Source: JAGOBP01 sp964550855 (GTDB lineage Bacteria > Chloroflexota > Anaerolineae > Fen-1058). Taken from it: DNA of 64,000 bases. The position numbers were made by a program, and so were the translations under genes. The first letter of the stretch is position 1; the number at the start of each line of letters is the position of its first letter. The notes beneath the pieces were generated by a model, which did no database searches, had not been told where the DNA came from, and was given only the letters and a program-made list of their open reading frames with translations. Location: assembly GCA_964550855.1 (NCBI GenBank), contig CAZKBQ010000005.1:1-64000 (forward strand). The letters are read 5' to 3'. Below are positions 53,931 to 61,760 of this stretch, in pieces.

Positions 53931-56327
53931 TTATTTGGTCACGACGTGCCATGTTCCGATAGGAATACTCGGCCCCTGCTTGATCAATTCCGCGTCGAGC
54001 AGCGCCAGCGGTTCCTGCGTGAACGCATCGTAGAGAATAACGCTCATCGACGCCGGGCCGGGCGCGGCATCGTCGGGGATGGTCAGCACATGCCGATCGG
54101 TGATCTGCGACCCGGCGATCCACTTCAAGGTCGGAATCGCGCCGAGGGCCGGCACGCTGTCATCGGTCACGCGCCAGCCGTTGCCCGTCATCTGCACCGA
54201 GACCACGTAGTCGCGCAAGATCGGTCGCGCGGCGATGAAATTCAGATCGAGCGTCAGCCGATCACCGGGATGCAACTCGCCGTTGAGCGAAGCGGTTGAT
54301 CCCAGAAAGGTAAGGCCGCCGCCCAGATTGACGCCAGTTGGATCGATCAATCGTTGGGCCGGGGTTACTTCGGCCGCGGTGATGGGCAACCGCACCTGGT
54401 CGGAGGGTTGAAAGTTGGGCTTCAGGGCGGGCAGCAGTTTAATCGTCCCGGTCGGATCGATCGTGTATGCACCCGTCACCAGTTGATATTTGCCCGGCTT
54501 CACCTCGACGAGCGGCGTCACGCGGAAACGCTGCACAAACATATCAGCGGTCTGCAGGCCGGCATGCCCGGCGACCGCCGACACATCGGCCTGCCCCAAC
54601 ACATTTCCCGCCAGATCCACCAGATGCACAAAGAACGTCGTCGATGGATCAAGCGGCTGCAGGAGTTGATATTCCAGATAGACCGTCATTGGATCGCCGG
54701 CGGCGGCGATCGGCGTCAGGGGGCGCGGGCCAAAGATCAGAACTGCGCCCAGGTTGAAGTCCAGTGCGCGATACGCTTCCGCAACCGGACAGGCCCCCCG
54801 GCAAACTTGCCACGCCTCGGTTGAAACGGGTTTGAAGAAATATGGACTGGCGTTGAACTCATCCCGGAAGTACATATCCGTTACAACGGGTCGATTCGTC
54901 TTTAAACCGGCCTCAATGGCTGTGAGGTACGACTGCGCCAGCGGTTCGCCGCGTGGATAGACGTACTGCACTTCGACATCGGGCCGCACGCCCTCGACTT
55001 GCTGCAAATACCACAGCGGATTGGCCCAGTGCCAGTTGGATAAGATGACGGCGTTGGGCGGCGCCTCGTTCAACAGCGACCCGGCATAGGCGCGGGTGTC
55101 GTCGTGGTGTTGAAGCCATTGGAAGGAAGGGAAGTTACTGGCGAATTGGAGAACGATCAGCACGCCGCACGCTGCACATCCTGCGTAATACGTAAAACGT
55201 AAAACGTTGGGCGTAAAGGAACGTGCTGCGTAAGGGCCGCCGAACGAGCCTAAACCATCGCCAATGACGATCGCCAGCAACACATAGGCGGGCAAAAGAT
55301 ACTCCACCGTCTGCGGAGCGCGATAGGTGAGGGCGACGAAGGTGTGTAGCACCATGCCGCCGAGCAGCATCACGGCCAATTTCCAGTCGCGGCGGATGAG
55401 GCGCAGCGCGCCGACGAGGACGAGAACGATTACGAACGGGTTGAACTGAAACGTAAAAAGAGTGGGCAGCAGCGCGGCCCGATCGGCCAGTAAATCCGAT
55501 CGGGTGCTGACGAAGTAGAAGAAGTCACCCTCAAAGCCGCGCCCCAGCACGTGGTCGAGAAACTTGTCGGGTTGGGCCAGATACGTCGTCGGTTCGCCGT
55601 CGGCCAGCGTGCCGCCCGTCGCTCCGCGCAGTGGAAAGTACAGCAGCACCACCAGACCCAACGCAAACGCCAGCAGCGGCGCGATCCAGCGGCGCGGTTG
55701 TTTGATCAGTGCCCGGTCGTTCAAGAAAATGTAGGCGACAAAAAACACGCCCGGAAAGGCCAGCGAAAGGTGATGGCCCAGGCCGAGCGAAAAGACGAAT
55801 GAAAAGATGACCAGCTGACGCGATGGGCGAGTCTGATCCGTGATCTCTGATGCTCGATCGCTTCGACTATACGACCACCCGACTAACAGGCTCACACACA
55901 GCGCCGTGAACAGCGCCGTGGGCATGCGGATGTTGGCGGTGGTGGCCTGCGCCCAGAACGTCGTCGAGGTGCCCAACACCGCGGCCGCCAGCACGCCCGC
56001 CACCCGGGAGCGCGTCAACCGGCGCACCGTGCGGCTGACGACGACGAGCGTGAGCGCTGCCAGAATCGCGCTGAGCACATTCAGCGCGTAGGCGGGCGAC
56101 GCGAAGAAGCGTGCGAACAGCCAGCCGACGAACGTGTACAACGCATAGCCCGGCGGATGCGCGATGCCCAGCTTCCAGGCGACCAGTTGAAACTCGCCGT
56201 TGTCCGCGGCAAGGACAGAGGGGAGACACGTCGAGAAGTAAACAAGCAGAAAAACGACGCCGAGCAGACCGTCGATAAGGGCTGGATGCTGGATGCCGAC
56301 TGCTGATTTACGCACGCCACATCTCAC
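53931..56327 (-). CDS. DUF2723-family GT-C-like membrane protein with beta-rich C-terminus
   Basis: The 798-residue protein has a family-typical N-terminus: first helix and loop LPSVLAADNGEFQLVAWKLGIAHPPGYALYTFVGWLF, with the acidic residues in DNGE, then about 11 membrane helices up to residue 400. GLGHHLSLAFPGVFF and YFPLRG are further family stretches. The C-terminal half has a soluble segment and a beta-rich domain with FFVHLVDLAGNVLG, echoing the other GT-C proteins. The GTG start at 56327 lies within a heptamer tract, and two more repeat-derived inserts occur near 55184-55218 and 55800-55860. DUF2723 is related to O-mannosyltransferases. Confidence 0.8.
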   Translation of the reverse strand: MRCGVRKSAVGIQHPALIDGLLGVVFLLVYFSTCLPSVLAADNGEFQLVAWKLGIAHPPGYALYTFVGWLFARFFASPAYALNVLSAILAALTLVVVSRTVRRLTRSRVAGVLAAAVLGTSTTFWAQATTANIRMPTALFTALCVSLLVGWSYSRSDRASEITDQTRPSRQLVIFSFVFSLGLGHHLSLAFPGVFFVAYIFLNDRALIKQPRRWIAPLLAFALGLVVLLYFPLRGATGGTLADGEPTTYLAQPDKFLDHVLGRGFEGDFFYFVSTRSDLLADRAALLPTLFTFQFNPFVIVLVLVGALRLIRRDWKLAVMLLGGMVLHTFVALTYRAPQTVEYLLPAYVLLAIVIGDGLGSFGGPYAARSFTPNVLRFTYYAGCAACGVLIVLQFASNFPSFQWLQHHDDTRAYAGSLLNEAPPNAVILSNWHWANPLWYLQQVEGVRPDVEVQYVYPRGEPLAQSYLTAIEAGLKTNRPVVTDMYFRDEFNASPYFFKPVSTEAWQVCRGACPVAEAYRALDFNLGAVLIFGPRPLTPIAAAGDPMTVYLEYQLLQPLDPSTTFFVHLVDLAGNVLGQADVSAVAGHAGLQTADMFVQRFRVTPLVEVKPGKYQLVTGAYTIDPTGTIKLLPALKPNFQPSDQVRLPITAAEVTPAQRLIDPTGVNLGGGLTFLGSTASLNGELHPGDRLTLDLNFIAARPILRDYVVSVQMTGNGWRVTDDSVPALGAIPTLKWIAGSQITDRHVLTIPDDAAPGPASMSVILYDAFTQEPLALLDAELIKQGPSIPIGTWHVVTK
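55184..55218. repeat. Heptamer tract CGTAAAR inside DUF2723 gene
   Basis: Units CGTAATA, CGTAAAA, CGTAAAA, CGTTGGG and CGTAAAG are at exact 7-bp spacing, in frame and coding for a short loop (TPNVLRFTYYAG). Confidence 0.75.
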
Positions 56328-56337
56328 GCTTTACGTT

Positions 56338-57486
56338 TCACTTGTCGCGCATCGCCGCTTCATACGCCTGAACTGTCTCTCGCGCACACTTCTCCCACGA
56401 GAACCTGGCCGCCTGCGCCAACGCCCGTTCGCTCAACTCGTCGTGCAACTGGTCTTCCGTGCAGACGGCAATCAGCGCGCCGGCCATCGCCCGCGCATCG
56501 TGCGGATCGACCAGCATGCCGGCGTCGCCGACGATCTCCGGGATGGATGCGGCGTTTGACCCGACGACGGGCACGCCGCAGGTCAGCGCTTCCAGCGCCG
56601 GCAGGCCAAAGCCTTCATAGATCGATGGATACAGGAAAGCACGCGCCTGCTGATACAAAGCGACTTTATCCTCTTCGGCCACCGGCCCGATGAAGCGCAC
56701 GACACTTTCGACGTCGATCTGCTGCGCAATCACGCGCGGATCGTGAAAGAACGCATCGTGCCGATCGGGCAGCGCCCCGGCGATGACGAGCGGGAATGCC
56801 TCGCCCAGCACGTCCTGCGCCCAGGTGTAAACCTGCAGCGCCGCCTCGATGTTTTTGCGCGCGTCGAAGCCGCCCAGATACAGCACGTAATCTTCGGGCA
56901 AATCATGATTCTTTCTGAGCGCGGCATAATCGATCGGGTTGACGCGAGCCGTAAACCTGGGATCAGCCGCCAGATAAATCGTGCGCACCCGATCGGGCGG
57001 CACGTTCAAGCGGGCGATGATGTCCGCCCGGCTGGCGTCGGAGTCCGTCAGGATCAGCGTTGAACCGCGCGCCGCCGCGCTGACCAGCCCGGTGTAGGCG
57101 CTGACCAGCGGACTGCCACGATACTCCTTCAGCAGCAGCGGAATAATGTCGTGGATGGTGACGACGATTGGGACCGGCGAGCGCAGCGGCGGCGCCCAGT
57201 AGGGCACGTGCAGCACATCGGCCTGCCAGGCGCGCGCGGCGCGCGGCACGTTGTCCTGCTCAAACAGGACTTTGCGAAAATTGGAGGTGGGCGGTTGGAA
57301 GTTGGCCGTGGAAAGTTGAAGATCGGCGTCAACGTCGATGATCTGAAATGAAGTGCGATGCGGGATGATGAGCGCATACTCGTGCTGCGGCGCAACGCGC
57401 GGCAGGTGCCTGATCAGCTGACGCAGATACTGGCCGCTGCCGGTGTGCGGTTGATCGATGAACCAGCCATTGAGCGCAACACGCAT
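56338..57486 (-). CDS. GT4-family glycosyltransferase
   Basis: The 382-residue protein is a GT-B-fold enzyme. The N-terminal nucleotide-binding half starts MRVALNGWFIDQPHTGSGQYLRQL, and the C-terminal half shows YVLYLGGFDARKNIEAAL, RFIGPVAEEDKVALYQQARAFLYPSIYEGFGLPALEAL (with the E-x7-E motif of GT4) and TCGVPVVGSNAASIPEIVGDAG. A repeat-derived stretch LSTANFQPPTSNFRK (57279-57325) is embedded near residue 60. It probably adds hexose, perhaps mannose, to a lipid-linked glycan in the cytoplasm. It overlaps nothing and lies 11 bases from the GNAT gene. Confidence 0.86.
   Translation of the reverse strand: MRVALNGWFIDQPHTGSGQYLRQLIRHLPRVAPQHEYALIIPHRTSFQIIDVDADLQLSTANFQPPTSNFRKVLFEQDNVPRAARAWQADVLHVPYWAPPLRSPVPIVVTIHDIIPLLLKEYRGSPLVSAYTGLVSAAARGSTLILTDSDASRADIIARLNVPPDRVRTIYLAADPRFTARVNPIDYAALRKNHDLPEDYVLYLGGFDARKNIEAALQVYTWAQDVLGEAFPLVIAGALPDRHDAFFHDPRVIAQQIDVESVVRFIGPVAEEDKVALYQQARAFLYPSIYEGFGLPALEALTCGVPVVGSNAASIPEIVGDAGMLVDPHDARAMAGALIAVCTEDQLHDELSERALAQAARFSWEKCARETVQAYEAAMRDK
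57279..57325. repeat. Heptamer-like tract (nnnTTGG) inside GT4 gene
   Basis: Units of about 7 bp with TTGG-type cores (AAATTGG, AGGTGGG, CGGTTGG, AAGTTGG, CCGTGGA, AAGTTGA) interrupt the coding sequence in frame. Confidence 0.55.
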
Positions 57487-57497
57487 GGTGAAGACGA

Positions 57498-57899
57498 CTA
57501 GAACTTTCGAGGCCGCACCAGCACATTATCATAGGGCTGAAAATCCAGCCCGATGTGCAGATAGAACGGATAGGCGCGGTCATTGGCGTGCAGCACAAAC
57601 TGGATGCCATCGCGCCCTTCGATCAGGCGGCGCAGCAATTCGCGCCCGATGCCGCGCCGCTGAAATTCGGGCAGGACGGCCACGGTGCTGATGTACGCGT
57701 TGGTCGCGCCGTCGGAGATGGCGCGCGCAAAGCCCACCAGCCGGTCGCCCGCCCACGCAGACACCACCCAGCGTGAACCGTGAACCATCTGGGCCATGCG
57801 AGCGCGGTCGGCCGTGCGGCGCTGCCAGCCCACCGCGTCGAAGAGCGTGGCGAGTTGATCGAAATCGACGTCGTGCGTGTCGCGGTATAGAATTGTCAA
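57498..57899 (-). CDS. GNAT-family N-acetyltransferase
   Basis: The likely start is the TTG at 57899, whose TTGA overlaps the galE stop by four bases; AAGGG lies upstream. The resulting 133-residue protein has GNAT motif A in VAVLPEFQRRGIGRELLRRLIE, preceded by AGDRLVGFARAISDGATNAYISTV and followed by FVLHANDRAYPFYLHIGLDFQPYD. An upstream reading frame to 57938 lies wholly inside galE and is not needed. The acceptor is unknown; coupling to galE hints at an amino-sugar or nucleotide-sugar substrate. Confidence 0.82.
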   Translation of the reverse strand: MTILYRDTHDVDFDQLATLFDAVGWQRRTADRARMAQMVHGSRWVVSAWAGDRLVGFARAISDGATNAYISTVAVLPEFQRRGIGRELLRRLIEGRDGIQFVLHANDRAYPFYLHIGLDFQPYDNVLVRPRKF

Positions 57900-58879
57900 G
57901 ACTGATACCCTTTCGGGTGCGTGCGATGCCAGTCCCACGCGGTACCGATGATGCTCTCCAGCGAGGCGAAACGCGGCTGCCAGCCCAGCTCACGCTTGAT
58001 CGTTTCGCTGCCCGCGATCAGGGTCGCGGGGTCACCGGGGCGGCGTGGGCCGACTTCGGCTTTGATGGGCAATCCCGTGATCTGGCGGGCGACCTCGATG
58101 ACTTCCTTGACCGAGTAGCCTTCGCCGTTGCCCAGGTTGTAGGTGCGGCTGCCCTTGTCCAGCGCCTGCAACGCCAGGATGTGCGCCTGCGCCAGATCGT
58201 TGACGTGGATGTAGTCGCGGATGCACGTGCCGTCGCGGGTGGGATAGTCATCGCCGAAGATCGTGATCTTCTCACGCAAACCGAGCGCCGTTTGCAGCAC
58301 CAGCGGAATCAGATGCGTCTCGATGGCGTGATCCTCGCCCCGATTGGCCGTGGGCGACGCACCGGCCGCATTGAAGTAGCGCAGCGCCGCGAACCGCAAG
58401 CCGTGAATGCGATCCAGCCAGTGGAGCAGCCGCTCGATGATGAACTTCGATTCGCCATACGGGCTGCCGGGCACGATGCGCTCCTGCTCGTCGATGGGCA
58501 TCCGCTCGGGAGCGTCAAACAGGTTGGCGGTGGACGACAGGATGAAGCGCTTCACGTCGTGATCGATCATGGCGCGCAGCAGATTCAGCGCGTTGGTCAC
58601 GTTGTCGCCGATGTACAGGAACGGCTGCTGCATGCTCTCGCCCACCAGCGTGTACGAAGCGAAGTGCATCACGCCGTCGAAGTGATGAGTGTCAAATAAC
58701 CGTTTGACTGCCCCGGCGTCCTTGAGATCGCCCAAGACAAACTCCGCGCGCGCATCCACCGCCTCGCGATGACCGGTGTACAGGTTGTCAAAGACGACGA
58801 CCTGTTCGCCGGCATTGCACAACTCTTCCACCACGTGGCTGCCGATATAGCCCGCTCCGCCTGTGACGAGAATGTTCAT
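57896..58879 (-). CDS. galE: UDP-glucose 4-epimerase
   Basis: The 327-residue SDR enzyme interconverts UDP-glucose and UDP-galactose. It starts MNILVTGGAGYIGSHVVEEL after a GGAG site at the ATG at 58879; the upstream reading frame to 58999 is created by the heptamer array and is not coding. Conserved elements are VVFDNLYTGH, the YxxxK catalytic pair in SPYGESK, LRYFNAAGASP, RDGTCIRDYIHVNDLAQAH and NLGNGEGYSVKEVI. It supplies UDP-galactose for surface glycan synthesis in the same operon as GT4 and the DUF2723 protein. Confidence 0.95.
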   Translation of the reverse strand: MNILVTGGAGYIGSHVVEELCNAGEQVVVFDNLYTGHREAVDARAEFVLGDLKDAGAVKRLFDTHHFDGVMHFASYTLVGESMQQPFLYIGDNVTNALNLLRAMIDHDVKRFILSSTANLFDAPERMPIDEQERIVPGSPYGESKFIIERLLHWLDRIHGLRFAALRYFNAAGASPTANRGEDHAIETHLIPLVLQTALGLREKITIFGDDYPTRDGTCIRDYIHVNDLAQAHILALQALDKGSRTYNLGNGEGYSVKEVIEVARQITGLPIKAEVGPRRPGDPATLIAGSETIKRELGWQPRFASLESIIGTAWDWHRTHPKGYQS

Positions 58880-58905
58880 GATGGCTCCTGGATAGATGTG
58901 TGTAA

Positions 58906-58988
58906 CGTAAAGCGTAAAACGTAAAGCGTAAAACGTAAAACGTAAGGCGTAAAGCGTAAAACGTAAAGCGGCCCTTACGCCTTGCGTT
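58906..58988. repeat. Heptamer array CGTAAAR x9
   Basis: Nine near-perfect 7-bp units (CGTAAAG or CGTAAAA, one CGTAAGG) run from 58906 to 58968, followed by degenerate inverted copies (CTTACGC, CTTGCGT). It fills most of the gap between patatin and galE, and is the largest such array in the window. Confidence 0.95.
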
Positions 58989-59960
58989 TTAAGCTTCATC
59001 TACTCCATACAATGAATCCCAACCCAGCCGCTCAATGCGCGTAAAAGTGGCCTGGGTCGCTGCGCGTCCCTGCTCGCGCAGGAGTCGCGCGCGATCGGGC
59101 CGGTAGCGGATAATGTCCAGCGGCGTGATCCAATCGTCGGGCGCGATGACGGCCGCGCGCACTTCCCGATGATCGGCTTCTGCCTGGCGGCCCTGGTGCA
59201 CGCGCCGATTGACCTTGCGCAGCTCCTCAAAATCATTTTCGAACGTGCCGATCAACGCCAGATCGAGCACATAGCCGATGGAGCCAATCAGCCCGCGCGG
59301 CTGCGGCGGCAGCGCGCTGCGCTGCACAATCGGGCGCGGATCGTTCTCTTCCAACTTGTGATAGGGCGACAGCAGCACCATCAGGATTTCGTCCGCTTCC
59401 GCGTCGATGGCCGGTCGCAGCGGTGAATTATACATGACCGCGCCGTCCCAGTGCTGCCGGTCCCCCACCGGGATGGCTTCATAAAGATAGGGAATACTGG
59501 AGCTGGCCAGCAGGTGCGCGTGAGTGAGCGCGGACACCTTTTGATACAGGCCTTTGTTGCGCGCCGGTTTCTCGCCGTTGGTGTAAACCGTGGGGTGACC
59601 GGTGGTGATGTCGGTGGCGACCATATACAACGGTTGAGTGATCTGCGCCAGCTCGTGTTCGGGGATGTACTTCTCCAGCGTGCGTTTCCACGGCGCCCGA
59701 TCGAACACGCTGGCCCACGGCTTCAGCCGTAAGAAGCGCTGCATATCGCGGGTGCGAATCGACTCCCACATGGCCTGCAGGCGCGGCAGGCCGCCCGCCG
59801 CATACACAGCAGCGTTCATCGAGCCGATCGACGTGCCGATGATGATGTCCGGTTTCCAGCCGATCGCTTCCAGCTGCTCGATTACGCCGACCTGGAACGC
59901 GCCGCGTCCGCCGCCGCCGGAGAGCACGAGCGCGCGTTTGGGAGAACGTGCATCGGTCAT
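58989..59960 (-). CDS. Patatin-like phospholipase
   Basis: The 323-residue protein has the full patatin catalytic set: oxyanion-hole GGGGRG (15-20), nucleophile serine in GTSIG (Ser44) and the aspartate in HWDGAVMYNSP (about residue 170). It would hydrolyse acyl esters of membrane lipids. No signal peptide is present, so it is cytoplasmic or membrane-associated. Its extra C-terminal region (about 230-323) is charged. The ATG has an appropriate purine-rich upstream region. It precedes galE and follows a zinc-phospholipase-like gene; lipid turnover is a reasonable shared theme. Confidence 0.9.
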   Translation of the reverse strand: MTDARSPKRALVLSGGGGRGAFQVGVIEQLEAIGWKPDIIIGTSIGSMNAAVYAAGGLPRLQAMWESIRTRDMQRFLRLKPWASVFDRAPWKRTLEKYIPEHELAQITQPLYMVATDITTGHPTVYTNGEKPARNKGLYQKVSALTHAHLLASSSIPYLYEAIPVGDRQHWDGAVMYNSPLRPAIDAEADEILMVLLSPYHKLEENDPRPIVQRSALPPQPRGLIGSIGYVLDLALIGTFENDFEELRKVNRRVHQGRQAEADHREVRAAVIAPDDWITPLDIIRYRPDRARLLREQGRAATQATFTRIERLGWDSLYGVDEA

Positions 59961-59993
59961 AAGCCACCTCGTCGGTAATGAGTCACGAGTGGG

Positions 59994-60761
59994 TTACTCG
60001 TTGCCGAAGTAATTCACGATCAACTCGGCCATCTCGTCGTGGCCGGCCCGATAAAACGCCTCGATCTTGTCGCGCGGGGCATGGGCAAAGATGCGCCGAT
60101 CAAGTTCGGCGGGTGAATCCAGCACACGCTGAAACTCCTCCGGCGTGACGTGATTGCGGGCGGCAAAGACCTCCACCGTGCGAATGGCCGCGCCGGGCTG
60201 GAACTGGGCCACCAGGACATCACGCCATTCGCGCAGGTAGCCGTCGGCGGTGAAGGGCAGCCACTTGCGCGGCTGCGCGGCGGCGAGCGCCGGGCCTGTA
60301 TCGCCGTCGAGCTGGCGCTGATCATTCTGATCGCACCACGCGCGCAGGATGTTGTGAAACAGCAGCCGATCTCGCATGGTGTCCCAGCGGGCGTCGGGAC
60401 CGAAAGCGGGCAGATAGATGTCGCGCACCCAGATGATGTCCAGCCACAAATGGCAGATGTAGCCGGCCACAAAGGCCGCGTGGGCGGCCGACAACAATCG
60501 GGGGTGCGACAGCGCCGGATAATGTTCAAACAGCACCCGCTGCGGATGCGGGACCGATCGGAATGGAATCTCAAAGAAATGCGTGGCGGCCCGCGGCTGG
60601 CCGGAGACGACCTGCACATCGGGCGCGGTGTTGCCAAAGAGAAACGCGCCGCGCTGCGCGTGCAGCCGCGCCCGGATCGAATCGGGCAGCGTTGAATCGC
60701 GCAGCAGCTGCTCGGCAAGGACGATGTGCTGGACGGGTGTCGGCATGAGTTCAGCGCTCAC
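59994..60761 (-). CDS. Zinc-dependent phospholipase C-like protein
   Basis: The 255-residue protein resembles the cytoplasmic zinc-dependent phospholipase C family by its pattern of histidines and aspartates: TPVQHIVLAEQLL near the N-terminus, FLFGNTAPDVQ, THFFEIPF and AFVAGYICHLWLDIIW. These could bind three zinc ions. It lacks a signal peptide. The internal ATG five codons on (MPTPVQH) may be the true start. Neighbouring patatin suggests lipid metabolism, but the substrate is not determined. Confidence 0.65.
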   Translation of the reverse strand: MSAELMPTPVQHIVLAEQLLRDSTLPDSIRARLHAQRGAFLFGNTAPDVQVVSGQPRAATHFFEIPFRSVPHPQRVLFEHYPALSHPRLLSAAHAAFVAGYICHLWLDIIWVRDIYLPAFGPDARWDTMRDRLLFHNILRAWCDQNDQRQLDGDTGPALAAAQPRKWLPFTADGYLREWRDVLVAQFQPGAAIRTVEVFAARNHVTPEEFQRVLDSPAELDRRIFAHAPRDKIEAFYRAGHDEMAELIVNYFGNE

Positions 60762-60804
60762 CGGTGGTGCGTTGAATTGTACACCGAACAGGGTGGGGCT
60801 TCAA

Positions 60805-60833
60805 TTGGATTGCGGCACGATTCAATGTATACT
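60805..60833 (+). promoter_or_regulatory. Promoter of the winged-helix regulator
   Basis: TTGGAT (60805-60810) and TATACT (60828-60833) are 17 bp apart, about 65 bases before the regulator ATG. Confidence 0.5.
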
Positions 60834-60898
60834 CACAGTCGAGGCCGAACAGGTCGCATAAGAAATCGAGTATCGCGCGTGACAGAACGAGGTGAAGC

Positions 60899-61573
60899 AT
60901 GGCTGATCTGGCTGCCGGGCCGCGCCGCCGCCGGCCGCATGTGCTGGTGATTGCCGCCGAACGGGTGGCCGCCCGCTGGGCGCAAGCGCTGGCGGCCGAG
61001 CGGGTGTTGTGTGTGATTGCCACCGATATGGCCGAAGCCGCCCGCCGGCTGAATGAAGAGCAGCAGCTGGAACTGATGATTATCGATCGGGTGCTGCTGA
61101 ACCAGCAGCCGCGCGCGTTGTTGAACGTGCTGAACAACACCGGCCACTGGCCCGTCATCGTACCGATCAAGGTCTCGCCGGCGCGGCCCACTGTGGCCGA
61201 TCGCAAGCGCGTAACGGCGGCGCTGGCGCTGATTCGGCCTCGCCGCCCGGCCGAGCATCTGCTGCGGATTGGCGAGCTGGTCATCGATCCGGCGCGGCGG
61301 CGGGCGCGCTTCAAGAAGAAGCGCTGGATCAGTCTGCCGCCAGTGCAGTTCAAGCTGCTGCTGGTGCTGGCGCAACACGAAGGCAAAGTGGTGGGCTACC
61401 AGCAGCTGCTGCGCGAGGTCTGGGGGTACGATGGCAGCCAGGTCGAAGCCCAGGATCTGGTGAAGGCCCACGTGCGTCTGCTGCGCCGGAAACTGGGCCT
61501 CAATCCCCAGACGGGCGAATACCTTCAGTCGGTGCGCGGGCACGGCTATATGCTGGACCTGCCCGGAGTCTGA
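60899..61573 (+). CDS. Winged-helix (OmpR/PhoB-type) regulator with degenerate receiver
   Basis: The 224-residue protein ends in a trans_reg_C winged-helix domain (about 125-224): FKLLLVLAQHEGKVVGYQQLLREVWGYDG, then QDLVKAHVRLLRRKLGLNP and VRGHGYML. The N-terminal half has receiver-like topology (PHVLVIAAERVAARWAQAL), but the usual acidic pair is AAE. An aspartate in MIIDRVLL may occupy the phosphorylation position. No histidine kinase is adjacent, so it is probably an orphan regulator acting without normal phosphorylation. GAGGTGAAG precedes the ATG. The tandem sites at 61610-61665 are candidate binding sites. Confidence 0.85.
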   Translation: MADLAAGPRRRRPHVLVIAAERVAARWAQALAAERVLCVIATDMAEAARRLNEEQQLELMIIDRVLLNQQPRALLNVLNNTGHWPVIVPIKVSPARPTVADRKRVTAALALIRPRRPAEHLLRIGELVIDPARRRARFKKKRWISLPPVQFKLLLVLAQHEGKVVGYQQLLREVWGYDGSQVEAQDLVKAHVRLLRRKLGLNPQTGEYLQSVRGHGYMLDLPGV

Positions 61574-61609
61574 CCGCCGGCGCGTCAGCCGGTGAACGCC
61601 GGCGGATGA

Positions 61610-61665
61610 TTTCACCGTTTTTTCACCGAAACCTCCCCCGCTCAAGTTTCACCGTCTTTTCACCG
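61610..61665. promoter_or_regulatory. Two pairs of TTTCACCG boxes (candidate operator)
   Basis: Four exact copies of TTTCACCG lie at 61610, 61621, 61647 and 61658. Each pair is spaced 11 bp, one DNA turn, as in PhoB/OmpR-type tandem sites. They precede a TAGAAT -10-like element (61686-61691). Confidence 0.7.
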
Positions 61666-61760
61666 ATATTATTGACAAGATGCGGTAGAATACCTCGCGG
61701 TAGTGTGATGAATGCGTTTGATGCCGCGCCTGGTCAACAGGCCGGCCGCGAGGTAGAACC

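Noticed and set aside
58906..58988. CRISPR array
   Set aside because: Units are 7 bp and contiguous, with no spacers and no cas genes.
58899..58999. N-terminal extension of galE with repeated LRFT residues
   Set aside because: The residues are translated from the heptamer array; the true galE start is the ATG at 58879 with a ribosome-binding site and Rossmann motif.
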